A program made the position numbers and the translations under genes. The notes under the pieces were generated by a model. The model was given only the letters and a program-made list of their open reading frames with translations. It was not told where the DNA came from and ran no database searches. 54,632 nucleotides of DNA from Rhodobacterales bacterium (GTDB lineage: Bacteria > Pseudomonadota > Alphaproteobacteria > Rhodobacterales > Rhodobacteraceae): NCBI GenBank assembly GCA_003249215.1, contig QKJR01000064.1, positions 1 through 54,632 of the forward strand, given 5' to 3'. Shown in pieces: positions 16,190 through 24,447 of the stretch (the stretch's first letter is position 1; each line of letters opens with the position of its first letter).

Positions 16190-19100
16190 ATGGACACGAC
16201 CTATCAGGCCAGTCGTGAACGGCGGCTCTATAGCCGCTGGGTCGCCAATGAGACGATCGAGGATTTCGCGCTGCGCTTCACCGCGCGGCGAGCGCGGCGC
16301 TGGAGCGTGGGGCGGGTGGCCAATACCGCGCTCGGCTCGATCTCGTTTCTCGCGCTCGAGGCGATCGGCGCCACGATCACGCTGAGCTGGGGCTTCGAGA
16401 CGGCGCTGATCGCGATCCTTTGGGGGGCGTTGATCCTGTTCCTGACCGGGCTGCCGATCTCCTATTACGCGGCGCGCTACGGGGTCGATATCGACCTGCT
16501 GACGCGCGGGGCGGGCTTTGGCTATTTCGGCTCGACGCTGACCTCGCTGATCTACGCGAGCTTCACTTTCATCTTCTTCGCGCTCGAGGCCGCGATCCTC
16601 GCCACCGCGCTCGAACTCTTGTTCGGCGTGCCGCTGACGATCGGATATCTGCTCGCGGCGGTGGCGGTGATCCCGCTCGTCACCCACGGCTTTTCCAAGA
16701 TCTCCGCCTTCCAAAGCCTGACCCAGCCGGTTTGGATCGTGCTGCATCTGTTGCCCTTCGTGCTGCTCGCCTTCGCCGGCTACGACCTGAGCGACTGGAC
16801 CCAGTTTCCCGGCCACGGGTTGCGCGATGCGACGGGCGCGCCGATCTCGGGGCTCATTGCCTTCGGCGCGGCCTCGGGGGTGGTGCTCGCACTGATCGCG
16901 CAGATCGGCGAACAGGTCGACTTCCTGCGCTTCCTGCCCGAGCCCAGGACCGCGCCCGAGCGGCGGCGCTGGTGGGCGGCGCTGATCGTGGCGGGGCCCG
17001 GCTGGGTGGTGCTCGGCGCAATCAAGATGCTCGCGGGCTCGTGGCTCGCGACGCTCGCGCTCGAGGCCGGGATCGGCCCGGGCAAGGCGATCGACCCGAC
17101 CACGCTCTATCATGTCGCCTTCGATCTGGTGCTGCCCTGGCCCGCGCTCGCGATGGCGCTGACCGGGCTCTTCGTGATCCTCTCGCAGCTCAAGATCAAC
17201 GTCACCAACGCCTATGCGGGCTCGATCGCCTGGTCGAATTTCTTCTCTCGGGTGACCCATGCGCATCCGGGCCGGGTCGTCTGGCTCGTGTTCAACGTCG
17301 CCATCGCGCTTCTGTTGATGGAGCTCGGCGTCTTCGGCGCGATCGAGGCGACGCTCTCGCTCTATGCCCATGTCGCGCTCGCCTGGATCGGGGCGATCTT
17401 CGCCGATCTGACGATCAACAAGCCGCTTGGTCTCTCGCCGAAGGGGATCGAGTTCCGCCGCGCGCATCTTTACGACGTGAACCCGGTCGGCACCGGCGCG
17501 ATGCTTGTGGCGACGATTGCGGCGCTCGGCGCGCATATGGGGCTGCTCGGCCCGGTGCTCGCCGCGCTTTCGCCCTATGTGGCGCTGCTCACCGCGATCG
17601 TGCTCGCGCCGGTGATCGCCTTCGCCACCGGTGGGCGCTATTATCTGGCGCGGCCAGCGAGCGACGATCTGGCGATGCCGGACCCGGCCGGGGACGAGTT
17701 GCAGGCGTTCCTGCCCGGCCCTGCACAGGCCGATGCCGAGGGGCTCGTGGAATGCTGTCTGTGCGAATACCGCTATGACCGCGAGGACATGTCGGCCTGC
17801 CCGTTCTATGCCGCGCCAATCTGTTCGCTCTGCTGTTCGCTCAACGCCTCGTGCGGCGATGCCTGCAAGCCGCAGGCGCGGCTCGACCGGATGGTCGGCG
17901 GGCTGATCGACGATCACCTGCCGCCCCATGCCGCGCAGGCGCTGCGCGCGCGGCTGACGCGGTTCACGGTGGCAACCGCGCTCATCACCGGGGTGGTCGG
18001 CGGCCTGCTCTGGGCGATCCGCACCACGGCACGCGACCCTGCGCTCGATCCGCTCCTCGCGCTCATCCTCGCCTCGACGCTGATCGTGGGCGGCGTCACG
18101 GTCTGGCTCTTCCTGCTCAGCCAGGAGGCGCGCAATGCCGCGCGGCGCGACACCGAACGCCAGACCGCACTTCTGGTGCGCGAGATCCGCGCGCATGAAC
18201 GCACCGACCGCGCGCTGCAAGAGGCTAAGGAGAAGGCCGAAGCCGCGAGCCTTGCGAAAACGCGCTACATGGCCGGGCTCAGCCACGAGCTGCGCACGCC
18301 GCTCAATGCGATCTACGGCTTTGCCCAGATCCTCGAGGCCGATCCCGCGATCCCCGAGCCGCGGCGCGAGGCGGTCCATGCGATCCGCCGCTCGTCCGAG
18401 CATCTGGCGGGGCTGATCGAGGGGCTGCTCGACATTTCCAAGATCGAGGCGGGGCGGCTCGAGCTCAACCGCACGCGGGTGCATCTGCCCGACCTGCTGC
18501 GCCAGATCACCGCGATCTTTGCCGAGAGCGCGGCCAAGAAGGGGCTCGAGTTCCGTGTCGAGATCGCGCCGAAACTGCCGCGCTGGGTGCTCGCAGATGA
18601 AAAGCGCCTGCGCCAGATCCTGATCAACCTGCTCGCCAATGCCTTCCGCTATACCGAGCGCGGCTCGGTCACGATGCGCGCCACCTGGCGCAGTCAGGTC
18701 GCCACGATCGAAATCGAGGATACCGGGATCGGGATCGACCCCGGGGATATGGAGCGGATCTGGCGCCCCTTCGAGCGCGGCCGCGGCGTCGCGCAACGCG
18801 GCTCGGGGCTCGGGCTCACGATCACGCGGCTTCTGGTCGATATCCTCGGCGGCGACATCAGCGTCAAAAGCACCCCGGGCAAGGGTAGCCTCTTCCGCCT
18901 CAAGCTCTATCTCGCCGCCGACACCGCCGGGCGCAACAGCGAGCCGCCCGCCCAGATCCCGGGCAGCGCGCGGCCCCTGCCCTATGACGGGCGGCGGCGG
19001 CTGATCATGGTGGTCGACGATGATGCCACGCATCTGGCGCTGATGGCCTCCTATCTGCGGCCGCACGGGTTCAACACGGTGCAGCTCACCTCGGCCGAGG

Positions 19101-19630
19101 CCGCGCGCGACCTGCTCGAGGATGTGACGCCGGATCTGTTCCTGCTCGACATCGACATGCCGGGCCAGAGCGGCTGGGATTTCCTGCGCGGCCTGCGCGA
19201 GACCGGCCACCGCGCGACGCCGGTGATCGTGCTCTCGGGTCATGCGCTCGAATCGCAGCCCGACATGACCGACCTGCCGCTGCACGACTATTTCATCGCC
19301 AAGCCCTGCATCCTCGACGATCTGCGCGCCCGGATCGACGGGCTTTTGAAGATCGAACGGCACGAACCGCCCGAGGCCCCCGCGCCTGCCCTGCTGCAGG
19401 ACACCGCCGCCGCCGCCGTTCTCGCGCCCGAAGACCGCGACGCACTCGCCCGCCTGCGAGAGCTGGCCGAGCTCGGGCATCTGGCCGGACTGCGCAGCGG
19501 GCTCGCCGCGCTCGATCTGCCCGAGGCACGGCGCGCGACCCTCAGTGCGGCTCTCACGCAGGCCGATTTCCCCGCCTTCCTCGCCGAGCTGGACCGGCTG
19601 ACCGGACCCGGAGCCCCGCATGACCCATGA
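16190..19630 (+). CDS. NCS1 permease-like / hybrid histidine kinase / receiver fusion
   Basis: A 1146-residue inner-membrane sensor. Residues about 30-490 are a polytopic domain resembling the NCS1 (cytosine/purine/allantoin) permeases with about twelve hydrophobic helices. Residues 522-559 hold nine cysteines, including CCLC and ICSLCC. Two further helices (about 590-660) and a coiled coil (QEAKEKAEAASLAKTRYMAG) lead to the HisKA domain with SHELRTPLNAI (His699). The ATPase domain has N box NLLANAFRYTERG, DTGIGI and GSGLGLT. A receiver follows with MVVDDD, phosphoacceptor Asp987 in LLDIDMPG and IAKP. No Hpt motif is seen in the last 80 residues. The start ATG 16190 is favoured by AGGG nine bases upstream; ATG 16181 is an alternative. 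It overlaps the next gene by 11 bases. The likely input is an amide, urea or purine ligand, by analogy with transporter-like sensors such as CbrA. Confidence 0.9.
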   Translation: MDTTYQASRERRLYSRWVANETIEDFALRFTARRARRWSVGRVANTALGSISFLALEAIGATITLSWGFETALIAILWGALILFLTGLPISYYAARYGVDIDLLTRGAGFGYFGSTLTSLIYASFTFIFFALEAAILATALELLFGVPLTIGYLLAAVAVIPLVTHGFSKISAFQSLTQPVWIVLHLLPFVLLAFAGYDLSDWTQFPGHGLRDATGAPISGLIAFGAASGVVLALIAQIGEQVDFLRFLPEPRTAPERRRWWAALIVAGPGWVVLGAIKMLAGSWLATLALEAGIGPGKAIDPTTLYHVAFDLVLPWPALAMALTGLFVILSQLKINVTNAYAGSIAWSNFFSRVTHAHPGRVVWLVFNVAIALLLMELGVFGAIEATLSLYAHVALAWIGAIFADLTINKPLGLSPKGIEFRRAHLYDVNPVGTGAMLVATIAALGAHMGLLGPVLAALSPYVALLTAIVLAPVIAFATGGRYYLARPASDDLAMPDPAGDELQAFLPGPAQADAEGLVECCLCEYRYDREDMSACPFYAAPICSLCCSLNASCGDACKPQARLDRMVGGLIDDHLPPHAAQALRARLTRFTVATALITGVVGGLLWAIRTTARDPALDPLLALILASTLIVGGVTVWLFLLSQEARNAARRDTERQTALLVREIRAHERTDRALQEAKEKAEAASLAKTRYMAGLSHELRTPLNAIYGFAQILEADPAIPEPRREAVHAIRRSSEHLAGLIEGLLDISKIEAGRLELNRTRVHLPDLLRQITAIFAESAAKKGLEFRVEIAPKLPRWVLADEKRLRQILINLLANAFRYTERGSVTMRATWRSQVATIEIEDTGIGIDPGDMERIWRPFERGRGVAQRGSGLGLTITRLLVDILGGDISVKSTPGKGSLFRLKLYLAADTAGRNSEPPAQIPGSARPLPYDGRRRLIMVVDDDATHLALMASYLRPHGFNTVQLTSAEAARDLLEDVTPDLFLLDIDMPGQSGWDFLRGLRETGHRATPVIVLSGHALESQPDMTDLPLHDYFIAKPCILDDLRARIDGLLKIERHEPPEAPAPALLQDTAAAAVLAPEDRDALARLRELAELGHLAGLRSGLAALDLPEARRATLSAALTQADFPAFLAELDRLTGPGAPHDP

Positions 19631-20534
19631 CCCCGAAAGCCGCCGCGTGGCGCTCGTCGTCGATGACGATCCGAATTCCCTGATGATGGTCTCCGAGGCG
19701 CTCGAAACCGCCGGGATCAGTGCAATGGTCGCGCGCGACGGCGAGGCGGCGCTGCGCCTCGCGCCCCGGCTCGCGCCCGATGTGATCTTGCTCGATGCGG
19801 TGATGCCGGGGATCGACGGGTTCGAGACCTGCCGCCGGCTCAAGGCGCAGCCGGGCGGCTGCGCGGCGCCGGTGATCTTCATGACCGGGCTCTCGGCCTC
19901 CGAGCATCTGGTCGAGGGGCTGGCCGCGGGCGGCGTCGATTACGTCACCAAACCGCTCAACATAGAGGAGTTGCTGGCGCGGCTCAGCGTGCATCTTCTG
20001 ACTGCGCAGCGGCTGGCGAGCGCGCAGCGCGCGCTCGACACTCAGGGCCGCTCGGTCGCGGCCTATGATGCCGAGGGGGGCGCGCTGATCTGGTCCTCGC
20101 CGCAGGCGCGCGCGCTGCTGGCGGCGGCGCCCGTGCCCTGGCTCGGCCCCGAGCTGGCGGCGCGCGGCGAACTCCTCGGCTGGCTGCGCGCCCAGAGCCT
20201 GCGCCCGCTCTCGCAGGCGAGCCGCCTCGCCTCGGAGGCGCTCGAGGTCAGCTATCTGGGCAAGGGCGCGGCGGGCGAGGTGCTGATCGCGCTGCACAGC
20301 CGCCGCGGACCCGCGCGCGAGCAAATCCTGTCAGAGCGGTTCGGCCTGACCGAGCGCGAGGGCGAGGTGCTGTTCTGGGTGACGCAAGGCAAGACCAACG
20401 CCGATATCGGCGGCATCCTCGGCCTCTCGGGGCGCACGGTGAACAAGCATCTGGAACAGATCTTCCAGAAGATGGGCGTCGACAACCGGACCTCGGCCGC
20501 GGTGATGGCCGACCGGGTGTTTCACGGGATCTGA
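19620..20534 (+). CDS. LuxR-family response regulator
   Basis: A 304-residue regulator. The N-terminal receiver has VVDDDPN, phosphoacceptor Asp59 in ILLDAVMPG, and the conserved lysine in YVTKPLN (Lys111). A linker of about 110 residues separates it from a GerE/LuxR helix-turn-helix at the C-terminus with LTEREGEVLFWVTQGKTN and LSGRTVNKHLEQIF. The gene overlaps the end of the sensor kinase gene by 11 bases, so the two are very likely a cognate pair. Its probable targets are the divergent urt-fmd operon and perhaps its own unit. The linker contains a stretch (VAAYDAEGGALIWSS) that looks like a degenerate PAS-like strand pattern, but I cannot assign it. Confidence 0.92.
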   Translation: MTHDPESRRVALVVDDDPNSLMMVSEALETAGISAMVARDGEAALRLAPRLAPDVILLDAVMPGIDGFETCRRLKAQPGGCAAPVIFMTGLSASEHLVEGLAAGGVDYVTKPLNIEELLARLSVHLLTAQRLASAQRALDTQGRSVAAYDAEGGALIWSSPQARALLAAAPVPWLGPELAARGELLGWLRAQSLRPLSQASRLASEALEVSYLGKGAAGEVLIALHSRRGPAREQILSERFGLTEREGEVLFWVTQGKTNADIGGILGLSGRTVNKHLEQIFQKMGVDNRTSAAVMADRVFHGI

Positions 20535-20538
20535 GCGC

Positions 20539-20934
20539 TCAGAGATAGCGCCCGCCGCGTTCGAGCACCTCGATCTGATAGCCGTCGGGATCGGCGATGA
20601 AGAAGAACCGCGCGATCACCGCACCGTCGGGCGCGAAATCGACGATCTTGCGGGGGGCAAGGCCCGCGGCCTCCATCCGGGCATGTTCGGCAGCCAGATC
20701 GGCCACCGAAACCGCGAGATGGCCATAGCCGTCGCCCAGAGCATAGGGCTCGGTGCGGTCCTTGTTCACCGTCAGTTCGAGCTCGAACCCGGTCTCGGCA
20801 TTCGCCAGATAGATCAGGGTGAAGGCCGGGAAATCGAGCCGCTCGACCACGCCCAGGCCGAAGGCCGCCTCGTAGAAGGCGAGCGCGCGCGCCTCGTCGA
20901 GCACGCGGATCATCGAATGGATCATCTTGGCCAT
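20539..20934 (-). CDS. Glyoxalase I-like (lactoylglutathione lyase family) protein
   Basis: A 131-residue vicinal-oxygen-chelate protein. HSMIRVLDEARALAFYEAAFGL at the start supplies the first metal ligand (His), FELELTVN the Glu, GYGHLAVSVADL the second His, and IADPDGYQIEVLE the last Glu, the pattern of GloA. It would convert the methylglyoxal-glutathione adduct to S-lactoylglutathione with a metal ion. It converges on the response regulator gene, with 4 bases between the stops. ATG 20934 is preceded by AGGAG. Substrate assignment to methylglyoxal is from family, not proven. Confidence 0.82.
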   Translation of the reverse strand: MAKMIHSMIRVLDEARALAFYEAAFGLGVVERLDFPAFTLIYLANAETGFELELTVNKDRTEPYALGDGYGHLAVSVADLAAEHARMEAAGLAPRKIVDFAPDGAVIARFFFIADPDGYQIEVLERGGRYL

Positions 20935-20991
20935 GGTCTTCTCCTGCCTGGTTCCTGGCCGCACGCTACACCGCTGGCCGGGCAAGCGAAA

Positions 20992-21017
20992 GCCGCGCAC
21001 CCTTGGGGATGCGCGGC
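20992..21017 (-). terminator. Terminator-like hairpin after the purine permease gene
   Basis: Perfect 8-base stem GCCGCGCA / TGCGCGGC (20992-20999 and 21010-21017) with a 10-base loop, followed on the minus strand by TTTCGCTTG. It separates the permease gene from gloA, so these are probably distinct units. Confidence 0.6.
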
Positions 21018-21037
21018 ATCGGACCTTTGCGGAAGGC

Positions 21038-22402
21038 TCAGACCTCGACGTCTTCGGTCGGCGATTTCGCGCCTTCCGGGATCGCCAGCGACAGGATGAT
21101 CGCCGAGAGACCCGAGAGCGTAATCGGCGTCGCCACCACCTGCTTGAGCAGAACCGGCAGGTGCTGCGTCGCATCGGGCACCAGCGTCACGCCAAGGCCG
21201 AGGCCGAAGCTGACCGCCATGATATAGACCCGGCGCATGTCGATCGGCTCGGAGGCGAGGATGCGGATGCCCGCAACCGCGATCGAACCGAACAGAACGA
21301 GCGTGGCGCCGCCCAGAACCGGTTTCGGGATCAGCAGGAAGACCGAACCGATCACCGGGAAGAAGCCGAGGATGACGAGGAAGAGCGCGATATAGCGCCC
21401 GACATGGCGCGAGGCCACGCCCGTCATCTGGATCACCCCGTTGTTTTGCGAAAACGTCGTGTTCGGGAAGGTATTGAAGATCGCGGCAAGGCCCGAGTTC
21501 ACCCCGTCGCCCAGAACGCCGCCCTTGATCCGCTTGAGGTAAAGCTCGCCGCGGACCGGCTGGCCCGAAATGACCGAGTTGGCGGTCAGATCGCCCGAGG
21601 TCTCGATCGCGGTCACCAGATAGAGGAAGGCCATCGGCAGGAAGAGGCCGAGATCGAAGCTGAAACCGAATTTGAACGGGATCGGCAGGGCGATGAGCTG
21701 CGCCTTGGAGATCGGCGAGGGATCGACCATGCCCATCAGCGCCGCGACCAGCGTGCCCGCGATCAGCCCGATCATGATCGCCGAGATCCGCACCATCGGC
21801 TTGCCGACGAAGGTCGCGATCAGGATCACCACGACGACGATCGAACCCAGCATCAGGTTGACCGGCTTGCCGAGGTTCTCACCCGCCGTGGCGCCGCCCG
21901 CGAAATCGGTGAAGCCGACCTTGACGAGGCTGAGCCCGATCACAGTGATCACGACGCCGGTCACCGTGGGGTTCACGATGCGCCCAAGCTTGTCGATGAA
22001 TTGCGAGAGCACCACCTCGACGAGGCAGCCGACAAGGCAGAGCCCGAAGATCATCGCCAGAATGTCTTCGGGCGTGCCACCGGCGTTCTTGACCGACATG
22101 CCCGCCGCGAGGATCGCACCGAGAAAGGCGAAGGAGGTGCCCTGCACGCTCAGGAGCCCCGAGCCCACCGGTCCCACCCGGTTCGACTGGATGAAGGTCG
22201 CAACCCCCGACACGAAGAGCGACATCGCGATCAGATAGGGCACATGCGCGCCCAGGCCCAGGATGCCGCCGATCACCAGCGTCGGCGTGACGATGCCCAC
22301 GATCGAGGCAAGGATATGTTGGATCGCCGCGAGCGAGGCCGGGCCGGGGGCCGGCTTGTCCTCGAGCCCGTAGATCAACGCCATTTTCGAATTCTGTCCC
22401 AT
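21038..22402 (-). CDS. NCS2 family purine (xanthine/urate-type) permease
   Basis: A 454-residue nucleobase:cation symporter-2 with about 12-14 hydrophobic helices. The conserved AIQHILASIVGIVTPTL in helix 1, the signature LVTAIETSGDLTANS with the substrate-contacting Glu, and FNTFPNTTFSQNNGVIQMTG all match the XanQ/UacT branch rather than uracil permeases. It would import xanthine, urate or a related purine with protons. ATG 22402 lies just after AAAAGGGAAAAAT; Met7 is an alternative start. Its position next to a kinase with an NCS1-like input domain and an amide operon fits use of purines as a nitrogen source, but no purine catabolic enzymes are in the window. Confidence 0.9.
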   Translation of the reverse strand: MGQNSKMALIYGLEDKPAPGPASLAAIQHILASIVGIVTPTLVIGGILGLGAHVPYLIAMSLFVSGVATFIQSNRVGPVGSGLLSVQGTSFAFLGAILAAGMSVKNAGGTPEDILAMIFGLCLVGCLVEVVLSQFIDKLGRIVNPTVTGVVITVIGLSLVKVGFTDFAGGATAGENLGKPVNLMLGSIVVVVILIATFVGKPMVRISAIMIGLIAGTLVAALMGMVDPSPISKAQLIALPIPFKFGFSFDLGLFLPMAFLYLVTAIETSGDLTANSVISGQPVRGELYLKRIKGGVLGDGVNSGLAAIFNTFPNTTFSQNNGVIQMTGVASRHVGRYIALFLVILGFFPVIGSVFLLIPKPVLGGATLVLFGSIAVAGIRILASEPIDMRRVYIMAVSFGLGLGVTLVPDATQHLPVLLKQVVATPITLSGLSAIILSLAIPEGAKSPTEDVEV

Positions 22403-22847
22403 ATTTTTCCCTTTTCACATCCCCAGGATGACAGAGGGCGCCAGAGCGGGGCCCGGGCCAAGTCCGCCGCACGGATGCGGTGCGCGCCGGGCGCCCCAGC
22501 CGCACAATGCTCAAGAATTGCACGTCTCTGCGGGGCGAATGTCGCTGATACGGGCGGCGCACAAAAACCCGCGCGCCGCGCCCTCCCTCCACCGCCCGGG
22601 CCCGCGGCCGGCGCTGAGCGCGTTTCGGATTGCCCTGCCCCCCGATCCCACGAGCGTTTGGCTCACGTCCGCCTGGCACGCCCCGGCCCCCCTCTTTTCG
22701 GCCATATGCCGCCGAAGTGTTTGGACCACCGGAATGCCAAGACCTTCGGCCGCGACATCGGCAAGACCATCCCGCCCGCTTCGGCTCAAATTCGGCATTG
22801 TTGCAGAAGTCGACTTCAGAACGTGATGCCCCTTTTGCTCGCTGAGG
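22403..22847. other. Non-coding gap upstream of the purine permease, reaching the transposase relic
   Basis: The permease promoter should lie in the left part. Open frames here have no recognisable protein. Near 22796-22815 the sequence CATTGTTGCAGAAGTCGAC may be the degraded terminal repeat of the adjoining IS5-type relic, but only one end can be guessed. No RNA gene is seen. Confidence 0.45.
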
Positions 22848-23433
22848 TCAGGCCAAGCGTTCGATCTGGGCGGTGCCGAGGCATTGAGGCCGTTCATCAG
22901 GGCAACGCGGATGTGGATCGCGGCAGTCTGGCGATCGGGCTCCCTTGACGCGATCCGTTCGCAGACAGACTTCAGGTTTCTCATCCGGGCTTCGATCCTG
23001 CTCCGGACATGACAGCCGGACCACCGCTTCCAGACCGTCCGGCCGAGGCGCTGGATCGCCCGCTCGATGTCGTTGCGCGCCAGCGCAGCCGGCCCCCCCT
23101 CCTGCCACAGGCGGCCGTTCCTGCGGATCGGCATGACTGCTGTGCCGCCGCACGCGTGCCGTGCGTCCTGGGCAGCCATTCTCCGTCACCGAGGAGCTCG
23201 GTCCCGGCGCTGCCCGCCAGACGGTTCGGGGGACGCGGAGCGCGACGGGAAGAAAACTTGGCTGCAATCGTCTTTTGACGTCCGCCAAGCATGGCAAAGC
23301 CCGGCACCGGCCGGCCCAGCCCCGCCATCCCGAGGATGCTGGCAACCATCCGGGTCGCTTGCCGGAGCGGCAGGCCGAACATCACCTTCACGGTGAGGCA
23401 AACTGGATCGCCGCCTCGGAGAAGACCGCCCAT
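22848..23433 (-). pseudogene. Decayed IS5-family transposase
   Basis: The remains of a DDE transposase spread over two reading frames. The N-terminal part reads CLTVKVMFGLPLRQATRMVA and then LGGRQKTIAAKFSSR, matching the start of IS5-type transposases. A GDGEWLPRTHG segment corresponds to the region after the first catalytic Asp. The frame then changes and the middle, including the second Asp, appears deleted. The C-terminal part continues with ARNDIERAIQRLGRTVWKRW, then RSRIEARMRNLK, which contains the final Glu, and ALMNGLNA. Two frameshifted, shortened segments mean it cannot make active transposase. Confidence 0.75.
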
Positions 23434-23464
23434 CGCCCGGAACGATCCGCCGCCCGGCGGGGCC

Positions 23465-24355
23465 TCAGTCTTCCGCCTCAAGGGCGCGCAGATCGTCGAG
23501 CAGAGCCGGTCCGCTGGGGCGCCAGTCGATCAGATCCCGGGTCAGGGCGCTGCTGGCGGGCATGTCGAGCCCGGCGAAGCCCGCGAACCAGCCCAGATGT
23601 CGGGCCAGCGCCTCCCCTTCGAGCGACACCAGCGGCAGGCCGAGCTTCGCGGCGACGATCGCCGCGATCTCGCGAAAGGCGATGCCCTCCTCGGCCACGG
23701 CATGAAACCGCGCCCCCGGCCCGCCCTGATCGAAGGCCAGCGCATAGAGCGCCGCGGCATCGTTCACATGCACCGCAGGAAAGCGGTTCCCCCCCTCGCC
23801 CGCGATGGCCACCGAGCCTTGCTGTCGCGAGATCTGGATATAATAGGAAATCAGCCCCTGCCGCCTTGTGTCATGCACCTGCGGCAGTCGCATCACGCGG
23901 CCGTTCACGCCCGCCTCGAGCTGCTTGCCCAGCGCGACCTCGGTTGCACTGCGGGGATTGGGGTGGGTGAGGTTGTAAAGATCCTCGCGCGCCGGGCCAC
24001 CATCGCCCGGATCGCCCATGCCGGTGCCCGAGGTCACCATCAGCGGCCGGTCCGAACCGCGCAGCACCGCCCCCAGCGCCGCGATCACCGTCTCGTCCTT
24101 GGCGCAGTTGGCGGCGAAGGTCGCGAAATTGTGGTCGAAGGCCGTGTGGATCACCGCGTCCGCGGTCTCGGCCCCGGCTGCCACCTGCGCGGGCTCTTCC
24201 AGCACCGCCAGATGCGGCCGCGCGCCCGCCGCGGCCAGAGCCTGCGCCCCGGCTTCGGAGCGCGTCATGCCGATGACCTCGTGGCCCTGCGCCAGCAATC
24301 GGGGCAGGATCCGCGACCCGATGAACCCCGTCGCCCCGGTCAGAAATACACGCAT
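23465..24355 (-). CDS. NAD(P)-dependent epimerase/dehydratase (extended SDR family)
   Basis: A 296-residue Rossmann-fold protein with the N-terminal nucleotide motif LTGATGFIGSRIL and the Asn/Ser/Thr region MVTSGTGMGDPG. The usual YxxxK is not evident at the expected position; the region reads SATEVALGKQL, as in atypical SDR members related to ladderlectin-like or NmrA/YbjT-type proteins. The substrate is therefore unknown and the reductase role is uncertain. It is transcribed away from an XRE-family regulator with a 92-base shared promoter region, suggesting that it is that regulator's target. Confidence 0.8.
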   Translation of the reverse strand: MRVFLTGATGFIGSRILPRLLAQGHEVIGMTRSEAGAQALAAAGARPHLAVLEEPAQVAAGAETADAVIHTAFDHNFATFAANCAKDETVIAALGAVLRGSDRPLMVTSGTGMGDPGDGGPAREDLYNLTHPNPRSATEVALGKQLEAGVNGRVMRLPQVHDTRRQGLISYYIQISRQQGSVAIAGEGGNRFPAVHVNDAAALYALAFDQGGPGARFHAVAEEGIAFREIAAIVAAKLGLPLVSLEGEALARHLGWFAGFAGLDMPASSALTRDLIDWRPSGPALLDDLRALEAED

Positions 24356-24400
24356 CTTCAGTCTCCGCTCTCTGTCGAAAGCCTCTATGCCCGACGCGAA

Positions 24401-24432
24401 TATCCTATTAAAGTAGTTACATTATCCTGTTA
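24401..24432. promoter_or_regulatory. Direct repeat, candidate operator of the SDR/XRE divergent pair
   Basis: TATCCTATTA at 24401-24410 and TATCCTGTTA at 24423-24432 are near-identical direct repeats 22 bases apart (two helical turns) in an A/T-rich stretch between the divergent starts. This is a plausible binding site for the XRE regulator encoded next door and also contains the only promoter-like sequence. Confidence 0.55.
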
Positions 24433-24447
24433 TAAAAACCACCCGCC

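Noticed and set aside
19385..19625. Possible Hpt domain at the kinase C-terminus
   Set aside because: LGHLAGLRSGL superficially resembles an Hpt helix but lacks the HxxKG pattern and the expected helix lengths.
16175..19882. 1235-codon open frame antisense to the hybrid kinase
   Set aside because: The plus strand encodes full kinase and receiver domains with intact motifs; the antisense product is Arg/Glu/Gly-rich and has no domain.
22511..22830. Coding extension of the transposase relic toward the purine permease
   Set aside because: The frame stays open but has no family sequence beyond the transposase end and matches the composition of non-coding DNA.
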